Source: Clitoria ternatea
Taxonomy: Eukaryota; Streptophyta; Magnoliopsida; Fabales; Fabaceae
Direction: 5' to 3'
NCBI GenBank assembly: GCA_037962975.1
Contig: CM075672.1
Span: forward strand, 124,544,001-124,608,000
Length of the DNA: 64,000 nt
Shown here: piece by piece, positions 48,715 through 60,600 of the stretch
Layout of the letters: every line of letters starts with the position of its first letter
Numbering within the stretch: position 1 is the stretch's first letter
The notes under the pieces: generated by a model
What the model saw: the letters and a program-made list of their open reading frames with translations, nothing else
Database searches by the model: none
What the model was told of the DNA's origin: nothing
Made by a program: the position numbers and the translations under genes

Positions 48715-48860
48715 TCCCATCAATTACCATCAGATTCATTTTCTTTTCTTTTCTTCGTTACTTTCTCTCTTTTTCTCTTTAGTTTTCTTCTTTTCCATTT
48801 TTCTTTCTCTGTTCGTTTTTCTTCTCTTTCTTTTTATTTTCTTTTCTTTCTTTTATTTTG
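48715..48860 (+). repeat. CT-rich tract in element F LTR
   Basis: About 145 bases almost entirely of TTTTCTT and TCTTTC words. The ORFs reported across it are low-complexity. Confidence 0.8.
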
Positions 48861-49780
48861 TAAGAGTGTGAGGGCTGTAAAAGTGAGAATTTAAATTTAT
48901 AATTGGTGGAGAAATTATTGCAACAAGGAATTACAGTGGTAAATTATTCTGAGCTTTTGGAGAAACCCGTAAGTCTTTATTTTTACCATGTCTTGTATGT
49001 TTTATTTTTCCATTATTTATATGAATTTAAATTATTTCATGAGTAGCTAAGTTAATTATCTTGGGATAAAGGGGGTATGATAATATTTTATTTTAATGTT
49101 ATTTTGACTTGGAATTAAATAAATTTCTGTTTTCCATTTAGTTCAATTATGCTTAATGCTTTTAGTAATTCCTAACAAGAACCTAAATGATAAAACTGTA
49201 TACTTATGGGTATATTAGTAAGTTTAGGTAATAAATAGAATCGAGAGATTTATTTTTACCGGAAAGCTTTGAACTAAACCTAAGATTTTTGAGATGCTTT
49301 TTGTGACCTCGGTAAAACCGTGAAAGTAATCAAAATTCTTTTGAGGAAATAAAAGGGATTTTCATAAAACGATAATGGGCCTTTCTGAGGATTAAGCAGC
49401 GCTTTCCATAGGTTAGGTACATTAATAGGATTCCGAGAGGAACATATTAATTAGCTTTTGGAAAATTCGCCTTGGAAAACTTAATTCGATTCTTATTTAT
49501 GAAAAGTTAAAATTCATTAACATAAAATAGAGTCTTAATCCCCCGAAATCCCAAGATATTCTCAACTCTGATTTTTAAGTGTCAAGTAAATTTTTTTTTT
49601 ATATTTATTCGTATTCTGTGCAATTTTAATTTGTGCTTTATTTTATAAAAATCTTAAAAATCAATTGTGTGGATAATTAAATTTCAATATGCTGGTACTT
49701 TGAACACAGTCCCTGTGGAGAACGATAATCTTTTATATTACGCGACATAACCCGTGCGCTTGCGGGCCCTGTCAAGTTTT

Positions 49781-49798
49781 TGGCGCCGTTGCCGGGGA
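49781..49798 (+). other. Primer binding site of element F (aspartate tRNA type)
   Basis: TGGCGCCGTTGCCGGGGA, six bases after the LTR end, is the standard Athila/Tat-type primer site. Confidence 0.92.
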
Positions 49799-49915
49799 CT
49801 GTTGTCCCTCAAATATCGGCAATATTGAAATTCGATTAGATCATACTTGTTAATATTTTTTCTGTTTGTTTTAGTTATTTATTTTTATTTTCAAAGATCA
49901 CACTTGATCTTTGTT

Positions 49916-50761
49916 ATGGAATTTTTAACAGGTGCTACTGACTTTTATTGTTGTATTTGTGGTGATTCAGGACATGCTGCTATAAATTGCTATTTTGCAA
50001 TATCCTTAAACCACTATGAACAAAAATTTCATCAGTTGGATGCTATTGGGAACTATAACCATAGCAGTGATTTTAGAAGCTTACCAGTATTCCAAAACTA
50101 TCCTCCACAAAAATCCAAACTTGAAATACTGATGGAAAATTTTGTGAGTACCCAAGAAAAACAAAATGAAGAGTTCTCAAATGCCATAAAAACCTTAGCT
50201 TCAAAGGTGGACTCTCTAGCCACCCATAACAAAATTTTGGAAAATCAAATTGTCCAACAGACCTCTTTTTCTATGAGAACACCAGAAACATTTCCTGTAA
50301 AACCTGAGGTGGAACCATCTAACCACACCATGGACATCACTCTTAGGAGTGGTACTCATTATGATGATCTGGTTGGCATAACTAAAGAAGAAGCTAAGGA
50401 AGAGAAGAAATTATATGAATCTCTATCTCATCCGGTAATTGAGGAGAGCAATTCACAGATCCAAAAGAAGGTACTGCCCAAGCTTCAGGATCCAGGTATT
50501 TTAGAGGTTATTCCTATCAAGGTAGGAAAATTTTACATACCTGTTAACTTTGTTATGCTTGAAATAGATTTTATTGACCAAGTGGTAGAGAAAGAGGCAA
50601 TCCAAAACCTCTCTCTTGATCCACTTGAATCTGTGTTATCTTATGATTTTTCAGGCGTTTCAAAAACATACTTCTGTTATTTTTTGGCTAAAAGAGAACT
50701 GATCCCTAAGGTAGAATTCAGACCACTAAAACCTGTGTTCAGGTATGAATTGTATAGCTGA
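49916..50761 (+). CDS. Element F gag-like ORF, compact Athila-type derivative
   Basis: The frame is open from an ATG at 49847, but I prefer the ATG at 49916 (MEFLTGATDFYC) because the upstream codons are hydrophobic leader-like noise. The protein of about 281 residues begins with a CCHC knuckle (CCICGDSGHAAINC). Next is a coiled coil (ILMENFVSTQEKQNEEFSNA, then SLATHNKILENQIVQQ) and the Athila gag hallmark ITLRSGTHYDD. A tail follows that resembles two ends of the Athila protease joined without the active-site part (LPKLQDPGILEV, then GKFYIPVNFVMLEI). The capsid domain and the catalytic aspartate are missing. The frame has no stop, so a product is possible. Confidence 0.65.
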   Translation: MEFLTGATDFYCCICGDSGHAAINCYFAISLNHYEQKFHQLDAIGNYNHSSDFRSLPVFQNYPPQKSKLEILMENFVSTQEKQNEEFSNAIKTLASKVDSLATHNKILENQIVQQTSFSMRTPETFPVKPEVEPSNHTMDITLRSGTHYDDLVGITKEEAKEEKKLYESLSHPVIEESNSQIQKKVLPKLQDPGILEVIPIKVGKFYIPVNFVMLEIDFIDQVVEKEAIQNLSLDPLESVLSYDFSGVSKTYFCYFLAKRELIPKVEFRPLKPVFRYELYS

Positions 50762-51993
50762 AGCTGGTTCAGAAAAGTCTGGCTGAAGACTTAAAACTTA
50801 GCACTTGTGGGGAGGTAACCCCATGTTTTTAATAAAAAAAACAAAAACAACTATGTAGGATACTGGTTTGGGGTATTTGGTAGGTAAGAAAACTTAACTG
50901 TTTTGTTTTGTTGTGTGATTGTTATATTATTCATGCATGTGTGTTTTCCTTATTTTGTTTGTAATCTTGTAATTTACCATGATTGCATGATAAATTTACT
51001 TTGAACACAAGGCTAAAGTATCTAAGGATCCCAAAATTTTGAGTAAAAATTTTCAAAATTTGATTGTTTAAATGCCAAATAAATGCTTAAATGAACCTTA
51101 TGTGATTAAAATTTTCTTTGAAAAGACTTTCCATGGTTAGACTTTAGCTAAAATGGGTTATTTATCAAACAAATTTTCAAAACCCATATTTTCTTGATTG
51201 AGTGAATCTCATAGTCATTAATATTCTAGAACTTGTTTTTCAACCGATTCAAAATGGTTTTTGATTATATGTCTTAGAATGATAAAGGCACAATTAGGTC
51301 TTATTCTTAGGCCTCAGAATTTTGTATAATTTGAGCCCTAGTTTCCCCTTTTAAGCCTAAAAGCGAAAATTTTTCTTTGAAACCTTTCATTGACTGATAT
51401 TCTCTTAATGGTGAAAAAGTTGGAAATTTAGTGGAGCAAAGAAATAAAAAAGGACTTAAGAAAAATATGGTATTGGATGCAAAGAAAAGCAAGAAAAAGA
51501 AAAATAAAATCAAAAGAATGATATTGAATGAATTCCAAAAAGTCCATAAAAATTCAAAAATTTGCTCTGTTAAATTTATGATGATAATTTGAATCATTCA
51601 TGACTGTTAAAGCCCTTTTGTATTCTATTTTTCTTGAATTTCCTACCTTGACAATACAACCCAAGGCCACGTTACAACCTTTGAAAGACCTTTAGACTTT
51701 GACATATTTTCTATCTAAACTGTGGAGTTTCTGGTTTATTAACAAGCTTATGGTAATATTTTTTGACTATGATGATTTGAGAGATACACAAACCTTGAAA
51801 CACTTGAGTGAAAATTGTGAGAAGAGTATCTCTAGTCTTGACATTGAAAATTGATTCACATAAGAAAAATAAAACTGGCATTTAAATAAATCTGTTTCTC
51901 TGTTTTGGATTCCTTAGTTTATTAAGTTTAGTGTTTTCTGTATTTTATCTTGTGAATATGGTGATTGCTTGAGGACAAGCAATGTTTTGGTTT
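50762..51993 (+). other. Element F non-coding interior
   Basis: 1.2 kb with no gene. It starts like an Athila 3' region (CTTGTGGGGAGGTAACCCC near 50805). The minus-strand ORF at 51307-51597 is low-complexity and has no recognised domain. Confidence 0.75.
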
Positions 51994-52012
51994 GGGGTAT
52001 TTTGATAAGTGC
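51994..52012 (+). other. Region before the 3' LTR of element F, candidate polypurine tract
   Basis: TTTGGTTTGGGGTATTT directly precedes the 3' LTR. The GGGG core with T-rich flanks is the usual form in Athila-like elements, preceded by GAGGACAAGC. Confidence 0.6.
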
Positions 52013-52925
52013 TTTATAATACAATAAATTAGGTCTAAATTGCTTAGGATTTTAGTCATTATCCACTGTATTTCCTTTATTTATTGTGATTTTTGCTTTC
52101 TTTCCACTCTAGTCTACTTGGGTATGTTATTTTGCAGGAATTAAGGTAATAAAGGGTCAAAAACAAGAGAAAAGCGACCATAAAATGATAAAGAAACAAG
52201 AAGAACAAGCCCAAAGTGGAAAGAATTCTCTTTTTAAAGCTGAAATCTGACTCAGAAAGCTGAAATCCGACTCAGAGCAATGAAATCCGACTCAAAATAG
52301 GCCAAATCCGAGTGGGATAACTCAGAAATGACCAAATCCGAGTGGAAAGACTCAGAGTAGAGCATTGCCGAGTGGAATACTGCACTGTTGGAGAAAATCC
52401 GAGTGAAATGTTTCCTGTCAAAGCCATTCCGAGTGATAAATGGCTGACTCGAGTGAAGGATCAATGCTAAAAAGGAATAAGTCTCGGTTTTAGGAAAATC
52501 CGATTGGAAGCTGTCCGAATGCAACAATTCTGAGTGAAAAAAGGAACTGAGCTTTAATAAAAGCTACCCAAAGGTATTTTCCGAGTGAAAGGATTGCTGA
52601 TTGAAGTGAATCCGAGTGGGAATTTGCTGATTGAAGTAAATCCGAGTGAAGAATGCTGACTGAAGCAGGTCTGACCAAAGAACAAGTGCTTTTCTGGGAA
52701 AATCTGTCCCGAATGAGTTGATTCCGAGCAGAAGAAGCCACTGAATGAATAAGTGTTGAATAAGAAGGTGAATCCGAGTGGTTTCATTCGGAGATGGCAT
52801 TGTCAAGCAGAACAAAGCATTTCCGAGTAATGCCTTAAGCAAGCAAGGAAAATCCGACCAAGAGTGAATCATACTCGGTCAGATTCCAACCCTTCAAGTG
52901 CAAGTTTCTAAGTAAAAGTGGAGGC
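52013..52925 (+). repeat. Element F 3' LTR, first 913 bases
   Basis: Matches 46698-47640 except for substitutions and one missing tandem unit. Element D follows directly. 52921-52925 (GAGGC) should be D's target duplication; the second copy is outside the window. Confidence 0.92.
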
Positions 52926-53097
52926 TGTAACATCCTGCTTTAATAAGTAGTTCAATTATGTAATTTATGAAGCATGGAAGGTCTGTAAGTGTTGATTAAT
53001 GAATAAAAACACTCTATGGATGGCTTTTAATGCTCCAAAAGTTTCATTTTTGGGTATAATTCTATAATTTATATAGATCCTTATTAATGAGGCCCAA

Positions 53098-53825
53098 ATT
53101 CCGAGTGAAAATACCTTAGAAAGAACTGTCTGAGTGAGAAAGAGAGTCTGTTCTGAGCGAAAACTGCAAATTCTGAGTGACCAAGAGGAATTCCGAGTGG
53201 AAAATGGAAATACCGAGTGAAAATGGTGTTTTTCCGAGTGGAACATGGTCAAGAGGACTTATTCCGAGTGAAATACTGTCTCAGAGACTCACTGCCGAGT
53301 CAAACATGCCAAGAAGACTCGATCCCGAGTCAAGATCTTCAAAGGACTCATTTCAAAGTCAATTATGCTTGAGTGACTCGTTTCCGAGACAATTAAGATC
53401 AGAAGTTGAAATCCTGAGTGAAGGAATTCCGATTGACAACATTTAAGTCTTGGGTCGGTTTAGGATCAATAATACCGAGTGGAGTACGGTTGTGGAACCT
53501 CCTCCTGAGAAATGAATGGCTAAAGGTATTCTCCGAGTGAAAAATATAAGTCTATGCCGAGTAATGAATGTGAAGTACATTCCCGATTGTGTTGAAGTTA
53601 AATACACCGAGTGGTATGAAAAGTATTCCAAGTGAATGGAACCCCAGATTCCGAATGAGTGTTCAATTAGATGGGAGTCGGTTCTGGAAGGTTTACCGAG
53701 TGGATATGCTTGAATGAAGACTCGGTTACCGAGTGAAAGCATGAGTGAGAGAGAGCTCGGTCTGGACAGATTCTACCGAGTGAGAAACCAAGGAATTGAG
53801 TCAGATTCAGATGAATTCCGAGCGA
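53098..53825 (+). repeat. CCGAGTG array in the 5' LTR of element D
   Basis: More than a dozen exact CCGAGTG words and as many variants, mainly TTCCGAGTGAAA and TACCGAGTGG. Single words continue to about 54710. The 3' LTR has the same array at 61425-62150. Confidence 0.88.
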
Positions 53826-54035
53826 GTATGCATGACTTGCTCAAGCGAGTCAGATTTCGCTTGAGCGAGATGGACCCTGATGCATAATTCCTCTTTTCAA
53901 TCAGCCTTTTCTCTACTTCGCCCAAGCGAGCATACTGCGCTCAAGCGCGCTCGACCCTGATACTCTTTCCCCCACTCACGCCCAAGCGAGGATAGCACGA
54001 CTCGCTCAAGCGAGTCGGAGTCCGCTTGAGCGAGG
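53826..54035. repeat. CGCTTGAGCG-type inverted-repeat cluster in element D
   Basis: Examples are TTGCTCAAGCGAG, TTTCGCTTGAGCGAGA, GCGCTCAAGCGCGC, CTCGCTCAAGCGAG and CCGCTTGAGCGAGG. The same cluster is at about 62150-62365 in the 3' LTR. Confidence 0.85.
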
Positions 54036-54594
54036 GGACTTGTTTTCTTTTCTTCTTCACACGATTGGAGGAATTCCAGTCAGTTTATAGGCTAACCGAG
54101 TGGAATTCCAGTCGGTTTTCAGTGCCAGAAGTGACTTTTGACTCCTTTCTTGTCTCTTATGCAATTTTTAATGCAACCAACACCATTATTACTCATCCTA
54201 GTGGGTGGACGACCAGAAGTGGATCATTATAAACCACTTTCCTATTTTTAATTCTCCATTATCTCCACTAACAGCACTAAACACCCACTAATGGAAAAGT
54301 TGTTTTCCACTTGCTTTGCATTATTAACTCTGCCTTGCTAAGACCTGAACACGTTGGAACAAAGCTAGTAAACTATCCTTACCTTGACTTCCCTTCTTTC
54401 TCAATACTCCTTCAAACAGAAGCAGGAGGACAACCAGGGAACCATTTTTCAGTCGGCAAAACAAGTAAGAGGGGACAGGGTTGTGAATATTTGTGAAATG
54501 GGTAGAGTTGTATGCTGTTCTAGGATTCCAGTTTTAATTTCGTAACTTGTTGCTTAATTTTGAAACTGAAAACGTATGAATTTGTCTCTGACTT

Positions 54595-55510
54595 CTTCAT
54601 GAAAGTTGTAGATCTTTTTGTTTTCTAAATTTTGAGACCTGAATCAATTAAATTGAGTATGTATAGCAAAAGTTATAGCCAAAACACTACTGCATGTCCG
54701 AGTGAAAGATTATTTCTATGTTTTATGCATACTTTGATATTCTGGGAATTATACATGCATAATCAGCCTTTGATGTCTTCACGAAAGATGTAGATATTCA
54801 TGTTAGGGATCTATAGAAAGTGGTTTTAAGTTAAAAAGATGCTTGTAACTCTAGTTATGCTCAAAATACAGAAGTATGTTCATGATGCAAAACTGTTAAC
54901 TATGAAATCCGAATTTTGTTTTCAATACTGGGAATTTTGTGGTATGAATTAGTGGATGGTGTCTTCATGAAAGTTGTAGATAATTATGTTAAGAGTATTG
55001 TAGAACTGGTTTCATGTTAACATCATTTGTGTAGCTCTAAAAACGTTGAAAATACTAATATATGTACGTTTTGAAAACTCACCTGGAGGCAGTGTTGTAT
55101 TTTGTGGATAAATGGTATTTCTGCTTAGAATTTGAATTTATGATCTTCATGAAAATTGTATATATTTGTGTTAAGAGTAATTTAGAACTGGTTTCATGCA
55201 AAAATCATTTATGTAACTCCAGAAACACTGAAATTACTAACATATGTACGTTTTGCAAAACTCACCCTGAGGCAGTATGGTATTTCATGAATAAGTGATA
55301 TTTCTGTTCGGCATTTGAAATTGTGTTCTTCATGAAAGTTGTAGACAATTATGTTATTGAACTACAGAAAGTGGAATCACCTAAAAAGGAGTTGATTGAC
55401 TCATATTATGACTGTTTTACTAACGTATGTCGCTGTTCGGAGATGCTGAAATTTACTTATAATGGTTATTATGGATAAAAATGATGTTTTCTCTATGAGT
55501 AATAATTATT
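54595..55510 (+). repeat. Diverged tandem repeat of 182-186 bases, five units
   Basis: Units begin at 54595, 54777, 54963, 55145 and 55328, each with a form of CTTCATGAAAGTTGTAGAT. Units 3 and 4 are the most alike, also sharing ATATGTACGTTTTG. The 3' LTR has the array from 62922 on. Confidence 0.9.
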
Positions 55511-55802
55511 ATTGAATTCTTGAGTGATTATGAATTATTATGAATGTTGTTGAGTATCATACAATTTGTATATTGTGGTGGTGAAAAATTATGAATAACG
55601 AAATTAATTTATATGTACATGAATGCCTTGAGGTTATTGACATATGTGGTTGAAACAGTAAATCCATGATTTTGTGAATTATTATGTGTTGTGTCCCTTG
55701 AGGACTTGTATTTTCCAAGAGGTTTTGGAAATATGGATATCATGGTATGTTAAATAGTAATAAGAATTAAAGGCATTCATGCATCATAAGCATTTGGACG
55801 CA

Positions 55803-55978
55803 CCATGGAATTTAGGGGTTCCATGATTGCCTACCCTGGTGGGAGGTTACTCTATGATGAGTTAAGCCCTATTTTGTTGTGTGCCATGAAGTGTAGGGAT
55901 TCATGGTTTATGCAAAGTCCTACTTATGATATTTGTGTACTTCGGTACTTAAGCGCCATGAAGTGTAGGGATTCATGG
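55803..55978. repeat. Three copies of a 23-base hairpin in element D LTR
   Basis: Hairpins with CCATGAA or CCATGGAA on the left arm, a TAGGG loop and TTCATGG or TTCCATG on the right arm, at 55803-55825, 55884-55906 and 55956-55978. The last two are identical. Confidence 0.82.
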
Positions 55979-56495
55979 TATATGCTAAAGCCCTATTTGT
56001 GTCTCTATGAGACTCTTACTGCAGTATTCCCACCAAAACAAATGGATCCAGCATGACATCATTTGATTAATTAAAGATCTATTAAATGGACTTGTTTGGC
56101 ATATTCATCATATCATTATGAGTTGTTGATTGTGTTTGTGCAATTTTATCTATTTTATACTTATTCTATATTCTGTCTCACTCTTACATTAATTTTTTTA
56201 CAGTGAATGACACACAGAATACAGAGTGATGCCATGATTGATGCCTATTTGAATTATTACTTGAACTTTGATTTTATGGGTTGTAATAAGTATAACATGT
56301 CATGTACCATTATTTTCTAAATCGTTTCCGCTACTTAAATATTTTCTTGAAATTAATTATTCACGACTAGTATGTATAATAATATTCCGCCATTATCGAA
56401 TTTATGTGAACTCTGAGTTTAATATACGAATTTTAAATTGATCTTTCAGAAACGCGAAAAATTTATTCGGAAAATTACACGGGACGTCACATAGG

Positions 56496-56507
56496 TGGTA
56501 TCAGAGC
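56496..56507 (+). other. Primer binding site of element D
   Basis: TGGTATCAGAGC, four bases after the LTR end, initiator methionine tRNA type. Confidence 0.93.
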
Positions 56508-56789
56508 GTTTTCAAAAAAATTCAGGACCAATTGCTATGACATGTACTGTTTCTTGATATAATATGTGAAATGTTTGATTCTTTACTTGATAACATGTTG
56601 AGTGTGTACTATATGACTTGTGCTTGACTGATTAATCGCAAAAATGATTTGTTTGATTATTGATGGTAATATGATAAATGTGTTATACAATTTATTGCTT
56701 AACTGATAAAATGTAGAATACTTATAGTTAGGTTATAATACAATATATTTTCCTTTAAGAATTAGTATAAACCAAACTACGAATGTAGG
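56508..56789 (+). other. Element D leader
   Basis: About 280 AT-rich untranslated bases before gag, with no further site recognised. Confidence 0.65.
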
Positions 56790-57692
56790 ATGGCAAGAAA
56801 CAACAACAACAACAACGATATGGCAGCAGCTTTCAACCGCTTAGCTGAAGCCATAGAACGACAGAACCAACCAAGGAGCACTGGGGGACTCCATGGGTTA
56901 GACCACTTCCTGAAAAGAAAGCCTTCACAATTCAAAGGAGGTTATAATCCAGAAGGAGCATATCTTTGGGCCAAGGAAATGGAGCGCATCTTTCGAGCCT
57001 TGCCCTGCACAGAATGCGAAAAGGTAGAGTATGCCACCTATATGTTGGTGGAAGAGGCAGAAAACTGGTGGATTCATGCTAGGATCCGTATGATCGAGAC
57101 TGACAGACCCTTGAACTGGGTCAACTTCAAAGACTGTTTCCTGGAGAAATATTTTCTAGCAAGTGTGAAAAGCCGCAAAGAGCTGGAATTTATGGAGTTG
57201 AAACAAGGCTCGATGTCCGTTGGAGAATATGCTGCAAAGTTTGAAGAACTATCTCTCTTCTACCCTCCTTTTCAACAGGCTGGTGCCGAAGAATCAAAAT
57301 GTGTTAAATTTGAGAACGGGCTGAATTTGGAAATCAAAGAGGCGATAGGATACCAAGAAATTCGGAGTTTTCCTATTCTGATCAACAAATGCAGAATTTT
57401 TGAAGAAAATCACCAAGCCAGACTGGCACATGAAAAAGCCAATAGACAACTGAAACCTCAATCAGTTGATTTCAAAAGGAAAGGATCGTTCTATCAAGGA
57501 CGTTTCAAGGGAGGAGCAACATCATCATCTTCTGAGAGACGCAACAACATGAGGTGTCTTAAGTGCGGAGGTAATCATCATGTACGTGATTGTAACAGAC
57601 GTCTTGAAGATGTCACTTGCTTTCGATGTAATCAGAAAGGACACATCAGTCCAAATTGCCCGTAGTACCGACAAAACAATGACAACAACACT
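56790..57692 (+). pseudogene. gag: Element D gag
   Basis: Starts at ATG 56790 (MARNNNNNNDMAAAFNRLAEA). The capsid domain is intact (FLKRKPSQFKGGYNPEGAY, ENWWIHARIRM, FMELKQGSMSVGEYAAKF). A basic region and two CCHC knuckles follow (CLKCGGNHHVRDC and CFRCNQKGHISPNC, about 57558-57660). A TAG at 57663-57665 ends the open frame right after the second knuckle; the same frame resumes in protease. Because the stop lies at the gag-pol border one could imagine readthrough, but relatives A and E have no such stop there, so decay is the simpler reading. Confidence 0.9.
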
Positions 57693-60600
57693 ATGAATAA
57701 TCGAAGAGACTCTAACTATCAGGGAAGTCGTGGAGGAAACACGCGAGCTGCTCAACCTCCAAGACAGAATAGGGAGTCAACAGACCAGAGGTTACAGCCA
57801 ACAACTGGGAGAGTCTTTGCCATCAGTGGTTCAGAGGCAGATCAAGCTGATGATCTCGTACAAAGTAAGTGTGAAATCAATGGTACAATCTTATCTGTGT
57901 TATTTGATTCGGGTGCTACACATTCTTTTATTTCTGATGAGTGTGTTCGACGCCTTCAATTACCTGTGAAGCCTATGACATATGATCTGATTGTTTCCAC
58001 TCCCACCGGTACACAACTTAGGACTACTAAGGTGTGTAACAAATGTTCTATGCTCATAAAAGGTAAAAATTTTCTAGTAGATCTTGTTTGTTTACCTTTG
58101 AAGGATCTGGAAGTAATCCTAGGGATGGACTGGTTATCGGCAAATCGAGTCTTGGTGGACTGTCATAACAAAACTGTGATACTTCCATCAGAAGAAAATC
58201 TTACTTCCGACAATCTCAAACTCTTTGCCTTACAAGGTGAAAGCCAATTATTTGTCTTGTTTTCTCTTCCACAAGGAGATAGAGGATCTAAAGAGATCGA
58301 AATGCCAGTTGTTTCTGAATTTCCTGAAGTATTTCCTAAGGATGTCTCAAGTTTACCTCCAGAACGCGAGATAGAATTCTCAATTGATTTAATTCTAGGA
58401 GCAGAACCAGTATCTAAGGCCCCATATCGTATGCCACCTATTGAACTGGCGGAACTGAAGAAGCAAATTGAGGAGTTGTTGGAGAAACATTTCATCAGGC
58501 CTAGTATGTCGCCATGGGGAGCGCCAGTATTACTTGTTAAGAAGAAAGATGGAAGCATGAGATTATGTGTAGATTATCGTCAGTTGAACAAATTGACGGT
58601 GAAGAATAGGTATCCTTTGCCCAAAATTAATGATTTGATAGATCAATTGAGAGGTGCTACTGTATTTTCCAAGATTGATCTACGATCGGGATACCATCAG
58701 ATTCGTGTCAAGTCTGAGGATATTTCAAAGACAGCTTTTAGAACACGCTATGGCCATTACGAGTATCTTGTGATGCCCTTCGGAGTAACCAATGCCCCAG
58801 CTGTATTCATGGATTACATGAATCGAGTATTCCATTCATACTTAGATCAGTTTGTTATTATCTTCATTGATGACATTCTGATTTATTCTAAGACGTGGGA
58901 GGAACATGAAAAGCATCTTCGAGTGGTATTACAGATTCTGAAAGAGAAGCAGTTGTATGCCAAGTTATCAAAATGTGAATTCTGGTTGAAGGAAGTAAAG
59001 TTTCTAGGTCATGTAATCTCAAGCGAAGGAGTGTCTGTGGACCCTTCAAAAATTGAAGCTGTAACAAACTGGGAGAGACCTACTTCAGTCACTGAGATAC
59101 GAAGCTTCCTGGGATTAGCTGGTTATTATCGGAGATTCATTGAGGGGTTTTCTCAAATTGCCCTACCAATGACTCGTCTAACCCGGAAGAATCAACCTTT
59201 TGATTGGACGCCAGAATGTGAGAAAAGTTTCCAGGAACTAAAAATGAAGCTTACATCTGCTCCAGTCTTAACCTTCCCTGACCCACAAGAAGACTTTGTG
59301 GTTTATTGTGATGCTTCTAAGATAGGCTTAGGTTGTGTCTTGATGCAACAACGAAGAGTGGTTGCCTATGCTTCTAGGCAATTGACACCACATGAGATGA
59401 ATTATCCAACGCATGATCTAGAATTGGCAGCAGTGGTTTTTGCTCTGAAAATCTGGAGACACCATTTGTATGGAGTCAAGTTTGAAGTGTTCAGTGACCA
59501 CAAGAGCTTGAAGTATTTGTTCGATCAAAGGGAATTGAACATGAGGCAGTGAAGATGGATGGAGTTTCTTAAAGATTATGATTTTGATTTGAAGTACCAT
59601 CCAGGAAAAGCAAATGTAGTGGCAGATGCACTTAGCCGAAAGTCCATTCATATGGCATCTTTGATGATAAAAGAGATGGAGATGATAGAACAATTCAGAG
59701 ACATGAACTTGGGTGTGGAGATGAAATCTTCAAAGAGTTTGATCTTGGGAACTCTGAAGATCACCAATGATTTTCTGAAGCTGATAGGTGAAAGACAGAA
59801 AGAAGATTTGCTATTACAAGAGTTGAGAGACTTGCAGGCAAAGGGAAAAGATATGGGATTACAAGAAGGATCAGATGGAATTTGGAGAATCAAAAGCAGA
59901 ATTTGTGTACCAGATGATGTTGGTCTGAGAAGAACAATCTTAGAAGAAGCGCATAAAAGTATGTTGAGCATTCATCCTGGATCAACCAAGATGTATCAAG
60001 ATCTGAAGAAAAGCTTTTGGTGGCCAAGGATGAAGAAAGAGATAGCTGAATATGTGTCTTCATGTCTGGTGTGTCAAAAAGCCAAAGTGGAACATCAAAA
60101 GCCATCTGGTGAACTACAACCATTGGAGATTCCTGTCTGGAAATGGGATGACATTTCAATGGACTTTGTGTCAGGATTACCAAGAACACGTTCAGGGAAC
60201 GATGCAATCTGGGTTATTATAGACAGATTGACAAAGTCTGCTCATTTTCTCTTAATGAATATGAAGAACTCTCTACAAAAATTGGCACAATTATATGTGA
60301 AGGAGATCGTAAGACTTCATGGTGTACCATCTAGTATTGTGTCAGATAGAGATCCAAGGTTCACTTCCCGATTCTGGGGAAGCTTGCATCAGGAATTGGG
60401 TTCAAAGCTTCGATTAAGTTCAGCTTATCATCCCCAAACAGATGGGCAGTCAGAGCGTACCATACAAAGTTTGGAAGACTTACTGTGATCTTGTGTGCTT
60501 GAACATGGAGGTAGTTAGGAGCAGTTTCTTCCACTGATTGAATTCACGTATAACAATAGCTACCACAACAGTATTGGTATGGCTCCATTCGAAGCATTGT

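Larger units (their letters stand above)
46698..49774 (+). repeat. Element F 5' LTR
   Basis: 3077 bases, TGATAAGTGC to CCTGTCA. In order it holds short tandem units (46936-47010), a CCGAGTG array (47000-47930), palindromes (47932-48015), more CCGAGTG words (48050-48145), a 26-base tandem repeat (48213-48320), a TATA box (48669) and a CT-rich tract (48715-48860). It ends in AT-rich sequence. Confidence 0.9.
46698..52925 (+). mobile_element. Element F: Athila-like non-autonomous gypsy element, interrupted by D
   Basis: 5' LTR 46698-49774, aspartate-tRNA-type primer site, interior of only 2.24 kb with one gag-like ORF, and 3' LTR from 52013, cut after 913 bases by element D at 52926. The remainder of the 3' LTR is beyond the right edge. 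Primer site, gag type and the GAGGACAAGC plus TTTGGGG end of the interior are Athila/Tat style. No RT, RNase H or integrase is present. Comparing the shared 913 bases by eye I find about a dozen substitutions plus one repeat-unit difference. Confidence 0.88.
52926..56491 (+). repeat. Element D 5' LTR
   Basis: 3566 bases, TGTAACATCCTGC to GACGTCACA. Contents are a CCGAGTG array (53098-53825), palindromes (53826-54035), a 183-base tandem array (54595-55510), hairpin repeats (55803-55978) and AT-rich sequence. Short ORFs inside are repeated in the other LTR and match nothing. Confidence 0.95.

Noticed and set aside
46967..48894. Serine-rich ORFs on both strands in the element F LTR (and copies at 52252-52872)
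   Set aside because: They are translations of the CCGAGTG array and of a CT-rich tract, with no known domain.
53177..53446. 89-codon ORF in D LTR, identical at 61504-61773
   Set aside because: It is the CCGAGTG array read in frame. Identity reflects the LTR pair, not selection.
57663..57665. Stop at the gag-pol border of D as programmed readthrough
   Set aside because: A and E have no stop there, and D has four more stops of the same mutational type, so decay is simpler.
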